Of a DNA stretch of 64,000 nt, positions 1 through 11,477 are shown piece after piece. The stretch covers positions 1 to 64,000 of the forward strand of contig JAHJAA010000061.1 of NCBI GenBank assembly GCA_018814305.1, written 5' to 3'. A model generated the notes under the pieces. That model had not been told where the DNA came from. It ran no database searches and was given only the letters and a program-made list of their open reading frames with translations. A program made the position numbers and the translations under genes. This DNA is from Pseudomonadota bacterium. GTDB lineage: Bacteria; Desulfobacterota; Desulfobulbia; Desulfobulbales; JAGXFP01. Within the stretch, counting starts at the first letter, position 1. Each line of letters starts with the position of its first letter.

Positions 1-367
1 ATAAAAAAGGTATTTTGTGATATTCTTAAAAAATATTTATTTTATAATAAAAACAACATGTTACATTTTAATATTTTATTGAATTTTTAAAGCAAATAAA
101 GTAAATTAAACAGCTTACAAAACTCTCTCAAGGTTTATCATAAAAATCACGTATTAAGGATTTTTATCAACTCCTTTTTAAAACTTCTTAATATCCATGA
201 TTAAAACGTGTTGATAACTTTCAACGGCGATCATTCTTTTAATTATATATTTTATCATTCTTAAAAAAAATATACTTATTTCAAATTATTAACCCGGTTA
301 TCAACTTTTAAACAGGGTTAATAACAATAATCTTTTTCATATAAAAAACTTATAAGGAAATACGGCC
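1..367. other. Probable origin-proximal region, AT-rich with DnaA-box-like sites
   Basis: This stretch has no gene and is extremely AT-rich. It contains TTATCAACA-type nonamers: on the minus strand at 209-217 (read as TGTTGATAA) and on the plus strand around 174-181 and 298-305 (TTATCAAC). These are one base from the DnaA consensus TTATCCACA. Runs of A and T resemble a DNA unwinding element. Next to dnaN, this is what the dnaA-dnaN intergenic region or oriC of many bacteria looks like. dnaA itself is not visible, so the origin call is inference. Confidence 0.55.
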
Positions 368-1507
368 ATGGCGTTATCTGTCAATCTTTCCAGAGATGAG
401 TTTCTAGCAGCTTTATCATCAATCCAAAATATAACCGGTAAAAAGGGAACCATAGCCATTCTCTCCAATGTTTTAATTGAAGGAGAAAAGGATAAGGACA
501 AGATTACCTTAACCGCCACCGATCTTGAATTAGGAATACGAATAAATATAGCCGCTGATATAATCGCCGGTGGTTCTATAACGCTTCCGGCCAAAAAACT
601 TTTTGAAATAATCAGAGAAACTTCAGCTGACTCTATTCATATGGAGCTGCATGATAATAATTGGATAAAAATAGATGCAAATTCAAGTAGTTATAATGTA
701 GCGGGGATGTCTGCGGAAGAATTCCCTGAATTCCCTGTTTTTGATAATAATAATATGGTGGAAGTGCCTACCTCATCATTAAAAGATTTAATTGATAAAA
801 CTATTTTTTCTGTATCACAGGAAGGAGAAAGTCAATTTAATTTAAGTTGCCTCCTCTTTGAAAAAGACAAAAACGATTCTGAAATAAATCAATTAAGAAT
901 GGTTTCTTCTGATGGACATCGTCTTTCTTTAATGCAAGTAGAGGTTGATTCTAATATTGATTTATTAAAATTTAATAAAAAAACACTTATTCCTAAAAAA
1001 GGTATTCAAGAAATAAGAAAATTTATTGATCATCATTATTTAGTTAATTTTGGTTTTGATAATAATCAAATAATTATTAAAACTAATAATTCAATTTTGA
1101 TAATAAGATTAATGAATGGAGATTTTCCAGATTATAGAAATATAATTAGTATTATTAATCAGGAAAAATTTATAGAGATAAAAAGGGTAGATCTTATTCA
1201 ATCTATGAAAAGAATGATTTTATTTACTGAAGATCGTTTTAATGCTGTTAAATTTATTTTATCTAATAATAGTTTACTACTTACTTCTGAAAGTATTGAT
1301 ATTGGAAATGCTAAAGATGAAATTAATATTTCATATTCAGACAAATCATTATCATTAGGTTTTAATGGTAAATATTTTATTGAATCATTACAAGTTATGC
1401 ATAGTGAATTAATAAAAATATATATAAATTCAGAAGAAAGTCCTTGTCTTATTAAAGGTGATGAAGATCATGGTTTTTATAGCGTTATTATGCCGATGAA
1501 AATTTGA
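368..1507 (+). CDS. dnaN: DNA polymerase III sliding clamp, beta subunit
   Basis: The product (379 aa) is the ring-shaped processivity clamp that tethers DNA polymerase III and repair proteins to DNA. Length is normal for the family, and the three beta-clamp folds fit residues ~1-125, ~126-250 and ~251-379. Recognisable stretches include the N-terminal strand MALSVNLSRDEFLAAL, the SSDGHRLS segment near residue 180 and the C-terminal VIMPMKI that forms the protein-binding pocket. The ATG at 368 follows an AAGGAAAT ribosome site. The gene is unusually AT-rich, especially its 3' half, compared with genes beyond gyrA. It sits directly upstream of gyrB without the usual recF. Confidence 0.97.
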   Translation: MALSVNLSRDEFLAALSSIQNITGKKGTIAILSNVLIEGEKDKDKITLTATDLELGIRINIAADIIAGGSITLPAKKLFEIIRETSADSIHMELHDNNWIKIDANSSSYNVAGMSAEEFPEFPVFDNNNMVEVPTSSLKDLIDKTIFSVSQEGESQFNLSCLLFEKDKNDSEINQLRMVSSDGHRLSLMQVEVDSNIDLLKFNKKTLIPKKGIQEIRKFIDHHYLVNFGFDNNQIIIKTNNSILIIRLMNGDFPDYRNIISIINQEKFIEIKRVDLIQSMKRMILFTEDRFNAVKFILSNNSLLLTSESIDIGNAKDEINISYSDKSLSLGFNGKYFIESLQVMHSELIKIYINSEESPCLIKGDEDHGFYSVIMPMKI

Positions 1508-1552
1508 ATTTATTTAAAAATATAGATGAGTTTGTTCGAATAAAAAAATTGA

Positions 1553-3976
<2,424 letters not shown>

Positions 3977-4023
3977 GAAATTTAAAGAATAAATAACACA
4001 AGTTTATTGATAGGAAATTATTC

Positions 4024-6531
4024 ATGGTGGAAGAAATAATTGAGAAAAAAGAAGAGCATTTTCCAGGGATTTCCATTGAGCAGGAACTGAAGAAATCCTA
4101 CATGGATTATGCCATGAGTGTAATCATCGGGCGGGCTCTGCCCGATGTCCGGGATGGCTTTAAACCTGTTCATAGACGGGTGCTGTTTGCCATGCGGGAA
4201 CTCAATAATATATATAATCGCCCGTATCTTAAATCAGCACGTATCGTTGGTGATGTTATTGGTAAGTATCATCCCCATGGTGATACAGCTGTTTATGATA
4301 CTTTGGTGCGCATGGCCCAGAATTTTTCCATGCGGTATCAATTGGTGGATGGGCAAGGTAACTTCGGATCGGTGGATGGTGATTCACCGGCAGCGATGCG
4401 GTATACCGAAGCGAGGATGACCAGGATTGACCAGGAGATAATTTCCGATCTGGAGAAAGAAACGGTCGATTTTGTGCCAACCTACGATAATTCAATGGTG
4501 GAACCGGTTGTTTTTCCAACCAAGGTTCCCACTCTCTTGATTAACGGCTCATCCGGTATCGCAGTTGGTATGGCCACCAATATTCCCCCCCACAATATTA
4601 ATGAGGTTATGAATGGGCTGATCGCCCTGATTGATGATCCCAATATTACAGTCCATCAATTGATGGATCATATTACCGGGCCTGATTTTCCAACCGGCGC
4701 CTTTATCTGCGGTAGAGCAGGGATAAGAGAGGCTTATGAAACCGGCAGGGGTTCGATCCTGATGCGGTCAAAAACCCATATTGAAAAAAGTAAAAAGGCC
4801 AATCGTGAATCAATCATTATCACGGAGATACCATATCAGCAAAATAAGGCTTATTTGATCGAGAAGATTGCCATCTTGATTAAAGATAAGAAGATTGAAG
4901 GTATCTCTGAGGTTCGTGATGAGTCGGATCGCCATGGAATGCGGATCGTCCTCGAGTTGAAAAAGGATGAAATAGCCGAGGTGATCATCAATCAGCTCTA
5001 TAAGATGACACCGTTGCAGAAAAGTTTCGGAGTTATCTTGCTGAGTATTGTCAACGGTCGACCGCAGGTCCTTAATATTAGGCAAATTTTACTTCACTTC
5101 CTGCTCCACAGAAAAACCATTGTCTATCGACGGACGGCGTATGACTTAAGAAAAACTGAGGAAAAAGCCCATATATTAGAAGGATTGAAGATAGCGATCA
5201 CCAATCTGGATGAAGTTGTGGAACTGATCAAACGGTCACCTGGTCCCAAGGAGGCCAAACAAGGTCTCATCGAGACCTATGAACTTTCCGACATCCAGGC
5301 CCAAGCTATCCTTGATATGCGGTTACAGCGCCTTACCGGGCTGGAGCGGGATAAGATTATCGCTGAATATGAAGAGTTGATGAAGCAGATCGCCAGATTC
5401 AAGGAGATTCTTGGAGATGAAACACTGGTGATGAAAATTATCCGTGATGAATTTTTAGATATCATTGAAAAATACGGAGATGAACGGCGTACGGAAATTA
5501 TCGAAGCACCGGATGAAATATTACCGGAAGATATGATTGCCCAGGAAGAGATGGTAATCACTGTAACCCATGAAGGATATATCAAACGGAATCAGGTTGA
5601 ACTCTACCGGGCGCAACGACGTGGCGGCAAGGGAGTCAAAGGGATTCAGACCAATGAAGAGGATTTTGTCACCAGTCTTTATGTGGCGATAACCCACGAC
5701 ACCTTCCTGTTCTTTACCAATTACGGGAAGGTCTTCTGGCGGCGGGTCTTTGAAATACCGCAGGCCAGCCGGATCGCCCGAGGCAAGGCCCTGGTTAACC
5801 TGCTTGACCTGACCCCAGGCGAAAAAGTTGCAGCCATCATGCCGGTGAAGAGTTTTGTTCTGGAGGAAGGGGAAGAATGTTACATCATGATGGTCACCAA
5901 GAAAGGGATTGTTAAGAAAACGGATCTGCGCGAATTTTCTCGACCCATGCGGCGTGGCAAGATCGCCTTGAATATTCGAGAGGACGATGAGATTATTTCT
6001 GCTGTACTGACCAATGGCAAGAACGATATCATGTTCTTTTCCAGTAATGGGATGTCGGTTCGTTTTAATGAAAAAAATGTCCGCTGTATGGGGCGCCAGG
6101 CCACTGGTGTCCGGGGAATGACCTTGAATCCTGGTGATACCGTAGTTGGGGTGGTAGTAGTCGATGAAACGACCGAATCCATTTTATCGGTAACCGAAAA
6201 CGGTTTTGGCAAACGGACAGCGGTTGATGATTATCCAATAAGAAATCGAGGTGGTAAGGGGGTTTTCACCATCAAGACCAGTGAACGTAATGGCAAGGCC
6301 ATTGGCGCCTTACAGGTCACCGATGAAGACGAGATCATGATGATCACTGACGGCGGAAAGATAATCCGGACCAGAATGGAAACTGTTCGGGTTATCGGAC
6401 GGAATACCCAGGGGGTCAATCTCTTTAAACTTGGGGAAGGCGAGACCGTGGTCGGCATGGGGCGTTTGGCTGAACCAAGCGCAGAAGAAGAGTTGGACGA
6501 AGATGATGAGACGGCCACCGATGAAGAATAA
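4024..6531 (+). CDS. gyrA: DNA gyrase subunit A
   Basis: DNA breakage-reunion subunit of gyrase (835 aa). The catalytic tyrosine is Y127 in AAMRYTEARM. The quinolone-resistance region reads HPHGDTAVYDTLVRM, with Thr at the E. coli Ser83 position and Asp at the Asp87 position. The GyrA box QRRGGKG near residue 531 distinguishes it from ParC, because that motif wraps DNA for supercoiling. Six blade-like repeats follow, then a very acidic tail (EEELDEDDETATDEE). It begins 47 bases after gyrB stops, so the two are probably co-transcribed. Confidence 0.98.
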   Translation: MVEEIIEKKEEHFPGISIEQELKKSYMDYAMSVIIGRALPDVRDGFKPVHRRVLFAMRELNNIYNRPYLKSARIVGDVIGKYHPHGDTAVYDTLVRMAQNFSMRYQLVDGQGNFGSVDGDSPAAMRYTEARMTRIDQEIISDLEKETVDFVPTYDNSMVEPVVFPTKVPTLLINGSSGIAVGMATNIPPHNINEVMNGLIALIDDPNITVHQLMDHITGPDFPTGAFICGRAGIREAYETGRGSILMRSKTHIEKSKKANRESIIITEIPYQQNKAYLIEKIAILIKDKKIEGISEVRDESDRHGMRIVLELKKDEIAEVIINQLYKMTPLQKSFGVILLSIVNGRPQVLNIRQILLHFLLHRKTIVYRRTAYDLRKTEEKAHILEGLKIAITNLDEVVELIKRSPGPKEAKQGLIETYELSDIQAQAILDMRLQRLTGLERDKIIAEYEELMKQIARFKEILGDETLVMKIIRDEFLDIIEKYGDERRTEIIEAPDEILPEDMIAQEEMVITVTHEGYIKRNQVELYRAQRRGGKGVKGIQTNEEDFVTSLYVAITHDTFLFFTNYGKVFWRRVFEIPQASRIARGKALVNLLDLTPGEKVAAIMPVKSFVLEEGEECYIMMVTKKGIVKKTDLREFSRPMRRGKIALNIREDDEIISAVLTNGKNDIMFFSSNGMSVRFNEKNVRCMGRQATGVRGMTLNPGDTVVGVVVVDETTESILSVTENGFGKRTAVDDYPIRNRGGKGVFTIKTSERNGKAIGALQVTDEDEIMMITDGGKIIRTRMETVRVIGRNTQGVNLFKLGEGETVVGMGRLAEPSAEEELDEDDETATDEE

Positions 6532-6639
6532 GCGATGATAGTCGTATATAAAAGTTCCATCACAAAGTATATTTATCAGATAAGTGGTTTGGTCAGAAAA
6601 ACTGTTTACGGTCCGCTTGTATAGGAAGGGAGAATTTTA

Positions 6640-7662
6640 ATGCCCGTTCAATCAGGAGCGGTGATCGGTGCCGGCAGTTGGGGCACGGCTCTTGCTAAAC
6701 TATTAAGTGACAAAGGGTATCGAATTACTCTCTGGGGCCACCGTCAGGAACATGTTGATGAGATCATTGCCAACCAGGAAAACAAAACCTATCTCCCTGG
6801 TTTTGAATTAGGTGAACGGCTTTTCGCCACCTCTGATTTAAAAACGGCAGTTAAGGGTCAATCTCTTGTCGTGATGGTTGTTCCTTCCCATGGGTTTCGC
6901 GAGGTGTTTCGACGCCTTCTGCCCCATCTCAGCCCCGGGACCCACGTGGTTTCCGCCGTCAAAGGGATTGAAAACGATACCCTGATGACCATGGATCAAG
7001 TCATGGCGGATGAAATGGCCGTCCTTGAATCCTCACCAGCCCTTCATCTCGGAGTGTTGGCCGGACCGAGTTTTGCTAAGGAAGTTGCGGCTGGGGTTCC
7101 CACCGCCGTGACGGTGGCGGCTGACACTCTCGCTAACGCTAAATTCTTTCAACAGAGCTTCAATACCCCGTTGTTTAGGGTTTATGCATCCACAGACACG
7201 ATAGGCCTTGAATTATGCGGGGCCTTGAAAAATGTCGTGGCCATCGGTGCTGGAATTTGTGATGGTCTGGGTTTTGGGACCAACACCAGGGCTGCTCTGA
7301 TCACCCGCGGGTTGGCAGAAATTACCAGGTTGGGGGTAAAGATGGGGGCCAATCCGTTAACCTTTTCCGGCCTAGCCGGACTTGGTGATCTGGTGTTAAC
7401 CTGTACCGGCGATCTCTCCCGAAATCGGCAGGTAGGATTGAAGCTGGGACAAGGAATGGGTATCGGAGAAATTGTCGATTCCATGGCAATGGTCGCCGAA
7501 GGGGTTAAAACAACCCAATCAGCCTGGAACCTGGCCCTGCGTGAAGGGGTGGAGATGCCTATTCTTGACCAGGTCCATCAGGTTATCTATGAAGGCATTG
7601 ATTGTAGGACAGCCGTAAAGACATTGCTCGCCCGAAGTCTTAAGGAAGAGATCGTCTTCTGA
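6640..7662 (+). CDS. gpsA: Glycerol-3-phosphate dehydrogenase [NAD(P)+]
   Basis: Cytosolic enzyme (340 aa) reducing dihydroxyacetone phosphate to sn-glycerol-3-phosphate, the first step of phospholipid backbone synthesis. The Rossmann motif GAGSWGTA occupies residues ~10-17. The catalytic-lysine segment GALKNVVAIGAG is near 195, with the family signature GLAGLGDLVLTC in the 240s. The ATG at 6640 has a good ribosome site (GGAAGGGAG). It follows gyrA after 108 bases and ends upstream of a 15-bp inverted repeat that could terminate it. Confidence 0.96.
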   Translation: MPVQSGAVIGAGSWGTALAKLLSDKGYRITLWGHRQEHVDEIIANQENKTYLPGFELGERLFATSDLKTAVKGQSLVVMVVPSHGFREVFRRLLPHLSPGTHVVSAVKGIENDTLMTMDQVMADEMAVLESSPALHLGVLAGPSFAKEVAAGVPTAVTVAADTLANAKFFQQSFNTPLFRVYASTDTIGLELCGALKNVVAIGAGICDGLGFGTNTRAALITRGLAEITRLGVKMGANPLTFSGLAGLGDLVLTCTGDLSRNRQVGLKLGQGMGIGEIVDSMAMVAEGVKTTQSAWNLALREGVEMPILDQVHQVIYEGIDCRTAVKTLLARSLKEEIVF

Positions 7663-7765
7663 CCTCCACCGCAATTCTGTGGTCGCATTAAATCACTAAG
7701 CAAATCCCCGGTAGATCAAATATTCGTGCCATTATGGCAAGAAGGTATGCCAGAGTGGCATTATT

Positions 7766-7807
7766 AAACCAAGTAAAAACTATTAACTAATTGTTTTTAC
7801 TTGGTTT
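7766..7807 (+). terminator. Perfect 15-bp inverted repeat downstream of gpsA
   Basis: AAACCAAGTAAAAAC (7766-7780) is followed 12 bases later by its exact reverse complement (7793-7807), then TTGTTGTG. The arms are AT-rich and the right side is T-rich, so it can serve as an intrinsic terminator for gpsA. It also lies 9 bases upstream of a sigma-54 promoter, too close for a typical enhancer site but compatible with a regulator site. Which role applies cannot be decided from sequence. Confidence 0.55.
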
Positions 7808-7815
7808 TGTTGTGT

Positions 7816-7831
7816 TGGCACGGATGTAGCA
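7816..7831 (+). promoter_or_regulatory. Sigma-54 (-24/-12) promoter for the small membrane protein pair
   Basis: TGGCACGGATGTAGCA matches the consensus TGGCAC-N5-TTGCA with a single mismatch and exact GG-to-GC spacing. Transcription should begin about 12 bases beyond the GC, near 7842, some 55 bases ahead of the ATG at 7898. A sigma-54 promoter implies control by an AAA+ activator; one such gene lies at 12639-14366, but no direct link is shown. Confidence 0.75.
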
Positions 7832-7897
7832 TTAAATAAAAGACAAAGGAAACAAAACTCTTTTCGAGATAACTTTATAAATACAAGGGGAATAGAG

Positions 7898-8107
7898 ATG
7901 AACACAGCTACCAATAATACCAGCAAAGCAACCACCAACCAGAACGTTAAAACCTCTTCAAGTGTTGCCCAGATGACCATCAGCTTGATTGGAGGGGCTT
8001 CTCTCCTGATCGGTTTGTGGGCTGTGGCCTGTTTTATTGGTGCATTGGCTGGAAATGGTCCGATGGCTATGATTAAGGGATTTATTTCCGCTGTCACTGG
8101 AATGTGA
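7898..8107 (+). CDS. Small membrane protein, twin 1 (unknown function)
   Basis: A 69-aa protein I cannot assign to a named family. The N-terminal 25 residues are Thr/Ser/Asn-rich and polar. A hydrophobic segment follows (residues ~28-52), then a short amphipathic tail. It shares the pattern GLWAxACFxGAxxxNGPxA with the next gene, so the two are paralogues. The ATG at 7898 has a ribosome site (AAGGGGA). The gene sits ~55 bases downstream of the predicted start of a sigma-54 promoter and 49 bases before its twin. Small size, tandem duplication and a regulated promoter suggest a membrane peptide made in quantity under one condition; the function is not known. Confidence 0.8.
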   Translation: MNTATNNTSKATTNQNVKTSSSVAQMTISLIGGASLLIGLWAVACFIGALAGNGPMAMIKGFISAVTGM

Positions 8108-8156
8108 TGAATTGAATCAATGATAAAAAAATTATAAAAAGACGAGGAGAAAGATA

Positions 8157-8357
8157 ATGGTTACCACCGCCACCAGAACAAACATCGATGTCCGTGATAC
8201 TGATAGTTATGATGTCTTGACCAAGGTAAGTTTGTTTACCATGGCAGCCTTCTCAGGCATGGTTGGTTTATGGGCTGGAGCCTGTTTTGTGGGTGCGGTT
8301 GTCAGTAATGGTCCAGGGGCCTTAGCCCAGGGATTGGTAGCTGCGCTGATCGGCTGA
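8157..8357 (+). CDS. Small membrane protein, twin 2 (unknown function)
   Basis: A 66-aa paralogue of the preceding gene. It has a polar N-terminus of ~20 residues, a hydrophobic helix (~24-50) containing GLWAGACFVGA, then NGPGALAQGLVAALIG. The Gly/Ala spacing would allow tight helix packing, so hetero-oligomers of the two are plausible (inference). The ribosome site is GAGGAGA. A strong terminator follows 26 bases after the stop, closing a two-gene unit that begins at the sigma-54 promoter. Confidence 0.8.
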   Translation: MVTTATRTNIDVRDTDSYDVLTKVSLFTMAAFSGMVGLWAGACFVGAVVSNGPGALAQGLVAALIG

Positions 8358-8383
8358 TATAATACGTATTTTGGTTTTATTAG

Positions 8384-8413
8384 GCCCTCCCGAGATTCAG
8401 GGGGGGCTTTTTT
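8384..8413 (+). terminator. Intrinsic terminator after the twin small genes
   Basis: GCCCTCCC (8384-8391) pairs with GGGGGGGC (8400-8407) through one T-G wobble, across an 8-base loop, and is followed by six T residues. It lies between the twin-gene unit and the convergent hydrolase gene. Confidence 0.85.
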
Positions 8414-9224
8414 ATTGCTGATATTGAATGGCCCCAACCAATGAGTCAAAAATGAGCTCCCGATGGGTCGTCAGGATACTGACATGGTCATCGTTTTGCG
8501 CCTCAAAATAGGTGATTTTTGAACTATCCACTCCAGCCAGAGTGCGACCCATCTCAACCGGCAAGGTCGTATCTAGAGCGCCGTGGAGAATGGTTACTTC
8601 AGGCGGTTGAGAATGAAGTAAAATTTTTTGGAGCAGGGTCTGATTATCAATTTGGGCAGGCATGATAATCGACAATATAAATGATTTCTGGGCAACGGCC
8701 CGTCGCAGGGTGTCAAACGGAGCCACCAGAACGATTCGATCAACCTGGTGGCGGGCGGCAAACTGGAGAACCGCACCGCTCCCGAAGGAGTGGCCCAGGA
8801 GAAGAATTTTCGCTGGCAAGGGGTCAATCTTATAATGGGTGGAGAGGGCGGCAATCGCCCCTTCCGGATTCAGGATAAGGTCGGCAGGATTCATGGTCCC
8901 CTGGCATTCGCCTCGACCGGGATAGTCGATAAGCAACCATCCTACATCTGGGGCGGTTGCCTGGCGGATCAGATCAAGCCACCCCAGGGTCTGGGTAGAA
9001 ATACCGGGAAAAAGGAGAGCCAGACGTGCGGGGGGAAGGTCGGAGTTTTTTAAAGGAGGCAGGTAGTAAGCGACCTGTTGGCCTTGGTTGGTAGAAAATG
9101 TAAGACGAAAATTTGCCGACCTTTGTTCAAAACGAATCAGTTGGGACTGATCCATGGGGATTCTGGCCATGCAACCGGTACACAAAATATAGAGAAAAAG
9201 GGTAATCTGAATTTTATGGGGCAT
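8412..9224 (-). CDS. Alpha/beta-hydrolase lipoprotein
   Basis: Predicted serine hydrolase (270 aa) anchored as a lipoprotein. The signal ends in a lipobox (LCTGC near residue 16). The core has the fold's landmarks: an oxyanion segment LLFPG, the DYPGRGE loop, the nucleophile elbow GHSFGSG, an acid-bearing HGALDTTLP and a catalytic histidine in NDDHVS. The substrate is not predictable. The ATG at 9224 gives a normal signal peptide; a TTG six codons upstream is less likely. It starts ~30 bases after the TPM-domain gene, so it is probably the last gene of the lemA unit. Confidence 0.75.
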   Translation of the reverse strand: MPHKIQITLFLYILCTGCMARIPMDQSQLIRFEQRSANFRLTFSTNQGQQVAYYLPPLKNSDLPPARLALLFPGISTQTLGWLDLIRQATAPDVGWLLIDYPGRGECQGTMNPADLILNPEGAIAALSTHYKIDPLPAKILLLGHSFGSGAVLQFAARHQVDRIVLVAPFDTLRRAVAQKSFILSIIMPAQIDNQTLLQKILLHSQPPEVTILHGALDTTLPVEMGRTLAGVDSSKITYFEAQNDDHVSILTTHRELIFDSLVGAIQYQQ

Positions 9225-9253
9225 TGGTCTGTACCGGAACAAGAAAGTAGAAT

Positions 9254-9889
9254 TTATCCGATAATAACCTCATTACTCAATTCATTGGTATCATCATTTT
9301 TAATCGGAAAATGAAGGGCAAGAAGAGAACCCGCTTCGCCAATCATTTCAACGATGGTTTGGGCCGCATGGCCCTGCCGAATTCCCCGGCCAATTCGTGA
9401 AGCAAAGCCCTGCAATTCGTCACGGTCGATTTTTTCATAGATTCCACGGTCGGCCAGAACCCAAATTTTTCGTTCGAAGAGGGAGAGAAAAAAGAGAACC
9501 CCGGTTTCATCTCGGGTTTTATAAAGGCCTTGATCGTAAAAGGCCTTTTCAGCCCGGGTCCGGACCAGAGCCTCCAGGCGGGGAGTTGGAATAAAAAATC
9601 TTTTTAAGGGCGGCACACCCTCGGTCAAAAAACCAAATAAAATACCGAGGCCGATGGACCCGGCAAGAAAAATCCAGAGAGAGTCCGGGGCCAATGCTTC
9701 AGTAATGGCAAGAGAAAGGGTCGTACCGATAATAAGTCCAGCCAGGAGGCGACTTTCAGGGTATGAATCGCTTTCATCAACTACCATTACCGCAACCTCC
9801 CCCGAGGTCCGCTGTTCAACCTGGTGGACGGCGTCACTGATCATTTGCTTTTCTTCAGGACTGAAGAAGGTTTCTGCTCGATAACTCAT
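9254..9889 (-). CDS. TPM-domain membrane protein (second copy)
   Basis: A 211-aa protein with an N-terminal TPM-type segment (ISDAVHQVEQRTSGEVAVMV, residues ~15-35). Two hydrophobic helices follow (~50-90), then a second conserved part (FYDQGLYKTRDETGVLFFLS ... WVLADRGIYEKI) typical of the Psb32/TPM family. The ATG at 9889 lies one base after the stop of the upstream TPM gene, indicating translational coupling. A longer reading into a Gly-rich overlap with that gene is not credible. TPM proteins commonly travel with LemA; their biochemical role in bacteria is poorly defined. Confidence 0.8.
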   Translation of the reverse strand: MSYRAETFFSPEEKQMISDAVHQVEQRTSGEVAVMVVDESDSYPESRLLAGLIIGTTLSLAITEALAPDSLWIFLAGSIGLGILFGFLTEGVPPLKRFFIPTPRLEALVRTRAEKAFYDQGLYKTRDETGVLFFLSLFERKIWVLADRGIYEKIDRDELQGFASRIGRGIRQGHAAQTIVEMIGEAGSLLALHFPIKNDDTNELSNEVIIG

Positions 9890-9890
9890 T

Positions 9891-10808
9891 TTACCATCCC
9901 CCAGAGGCACCACCGCCCCCAAAACCACCGCCCCCGAACCCCCCAAAACCACCTCCACCTCTGAAGCCTCCGCCCCCCCCAAAGCCTCCGCCATAATAAC
10001 CACCAGTCCGATGGTGAACCAGCATATTACCGACCATCAGTGGTAATAACCAGCCGGCAAAGCCGCCCAGGGGAATCAGCAGAAGCAACATGAAGAACGG
10101 GAGCGCACTGGTCAGACCAAAAAAGAAGGCCAACGGCAGCAGTAGGGCGCCGACACCAATACCAAGGGGCTTCGAGGCCCGGCCAAGAAAGGCGGTGATG
10201 ATCAAAAGAAAAAAGATCAGTTTAAAAAGGAGTGGTGGGTCTTGCCCTCCTTTGCGGGATCGGCGCGCGAGAGTCTCTGCGGTATATTCTCCCCGGGTGA
10301 CTTTGATCATGGCGTCGACCCCGGCAGTAATTCCCTGATCGAAATTTCCTTCTTTGAAGTGGGGAGAGATAATATTGTCGATAATCCTCCCGGAGGCCAG
10401 ATCGGTCATAACCCCTTCCAGGCCGCGGCCGACTTCAATCCTGATTTTGCGGTCCTCTTTAGCAATCAGGAGAAGGGCGCCATTGTCCCTGCCCTTGTGG
10501 CCGATTTTCCAGGAATCGGCGACCCGGATACTGAATTCTTCCAGGGAATCTCCAGTCAGGGAATTGATGGTGAGGACGGCGATCTGGGTTGAATCCGTTC
10601 CGTCAAAAGACTGGAGAGCCTGGTTTAAGGATTTTTCAGTCTCCGGTGAGAGCATTCCGGCGTAATCATTTACATAGCCATGATAGGCTGGAACATCCAG
10701 AGCCAAAACCGGGGGAACCAGACCGCAGAGCATTAAAAGGATCACAAAGGTAGTGATCCTGTGAGTAAAGCGCTGTGGGGTGGATTGGTTTGTGGTGGAT
10801 ATGTTCAT
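9891..10808 (-). CDS. YgcG-family TPM-domain protein with Gly-rich tail
   Basis: A 305-aa membrane-associated protein. A signal peptide (residues ~13-36, ending near VLALDVP) precedes a TPM domain (~40-165: VNDYAGMLSPETEKSLNQ, IAVLTINSLTGDSLEEF, IEVGRGLEGVMTD). Two or three transmembrane helices (~190-255) follow, then a glycine-rich tail ending FGGGGASGGW. That layout is the classic YgcG form. I chose the ATG at 10808 because the longest frame would begin at a TTG without a ribosome site. It lies between lemA and a second TPM gene. Confidence 0.88.
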   Translation of the reverse strand: MNISTTNQSTPQRFTHRITTFVILLMLCGLVPPVLALDVPAYHGYVNDYAGMLSPETEKSLNQALQSFDGTDSTQIAVLTINSLTGDSLEEFSIRVADSWKIGHKGRDNGALLLIAKEDRKIRIEVGRGLEGVMTDLASGRIIDNIISPHFKEGNFDQGITAGVDAMIKVTRGEYTAETLARRSRKGGQDPPLLFKLIFFLLIITAFLGRASKPLGIGVGALLLPLAFFFGLTSALPFFMLLLLIPLGGFAGWLLPLMVGNMLVHHRTGGYYGGGFGGGGGFRGGGGFGGFGGGGFGGGGASGGW

Positions 10809-10892
10809 ATATAAATCACCAAAAGGCTTCCCTTTATACATAAAAAGGAGACGAGGGAACTCCGACAATGCCGGTTGGCCCGGGATGGATCA

Positions 10893-11477
10893 TCAGAATT
10901 TGACCTGGGGTGCCTTCTCCGCTCCGGACTCCGCTTTGAATGGTTCGCGACGGGGTAATTTCAGCAGAAAATTATTGGTCAAGTTCCCTGGGAAGGTTCG
11001 GATGGAGGTATTGAATATTCGCACGGCATCATTAAAGCGAACCCGGGCCACATTGATTCTGTTTTCTGTACCCTCCAACTGATGTTGCAGGTCTAGGAAG
11101 TTTTGGTTGGCCTTGAGATCCGGGTAGCGTTCCACCACCACCATGAGTCGGGAGAGGGCGGAACTTAGGGATCCCTGGGCCTGCTGAAACTGGTTCAAGG
11201 CCTCGGGATTATTGAGTACATCACTACCGACTTGCAGAGTTCCAACCTTAGCTCTGGCTTCGGTTACTTCGGTCAGGGTGTCTTTTTCGTGGGAGGTATA
11301 ACCCTTGACTGTTTCCACCAGATTGGGGATCAAGTCGGTCCTCCGTTGGTAAGACGCCTCCACATCACCCCAGGCGGCGATGACTTTTTCGTCATTTTGT
11401 TGGATGGTATTATAACCGCAACCACCGGTAGATAAACCGACCATCAATAAAAGAATGAACAGCCCGAACCGTTTCAT
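10893..11477 (-). CDS. lemA: LemA family lipoprotein
   Basis: A 194-aa envelope protein. The signal peptide ends in a lipobox (STGGC near residue 19). The LemA core follows: an N-terminal helix then AAWGDVEASYQRRTDLIPNL, a signature of the family, and long alpha-helices with TENRINVARVRFNDAV. LemA forms a helical bundle, but its physiological role is unclear. It heads the unit lemA, TPM gene, TPM gene, hydrolase, with a good GGGAG ribosome site before the ATG at 11477. Confidence 0.92.
   Translation of the reverse strand: MKRFGLFILLLMVGLSTGGCGYNTIQQNDEKVIAAWGDVEASYQRRTDLIPNLVETVKGYTSHEKDTLTEVTEARAKVGTLQVGSDVLNNPEALNQFQQAQGSLSSALSRLMVVVERYPDLKANQNFLDLQHQLEGTENRINVARVRFNDAVRIFNTSIRTFPGNLTNNFLLKLPRREPFKAESGAEKAPQVKF

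Noticed and set aside
7730-7746. TGGCAAGAAGGTATGCC as a sigma-54 promoter
   Set aside because: GG and GC are one base too far apart; the element at 7816 fits far better.
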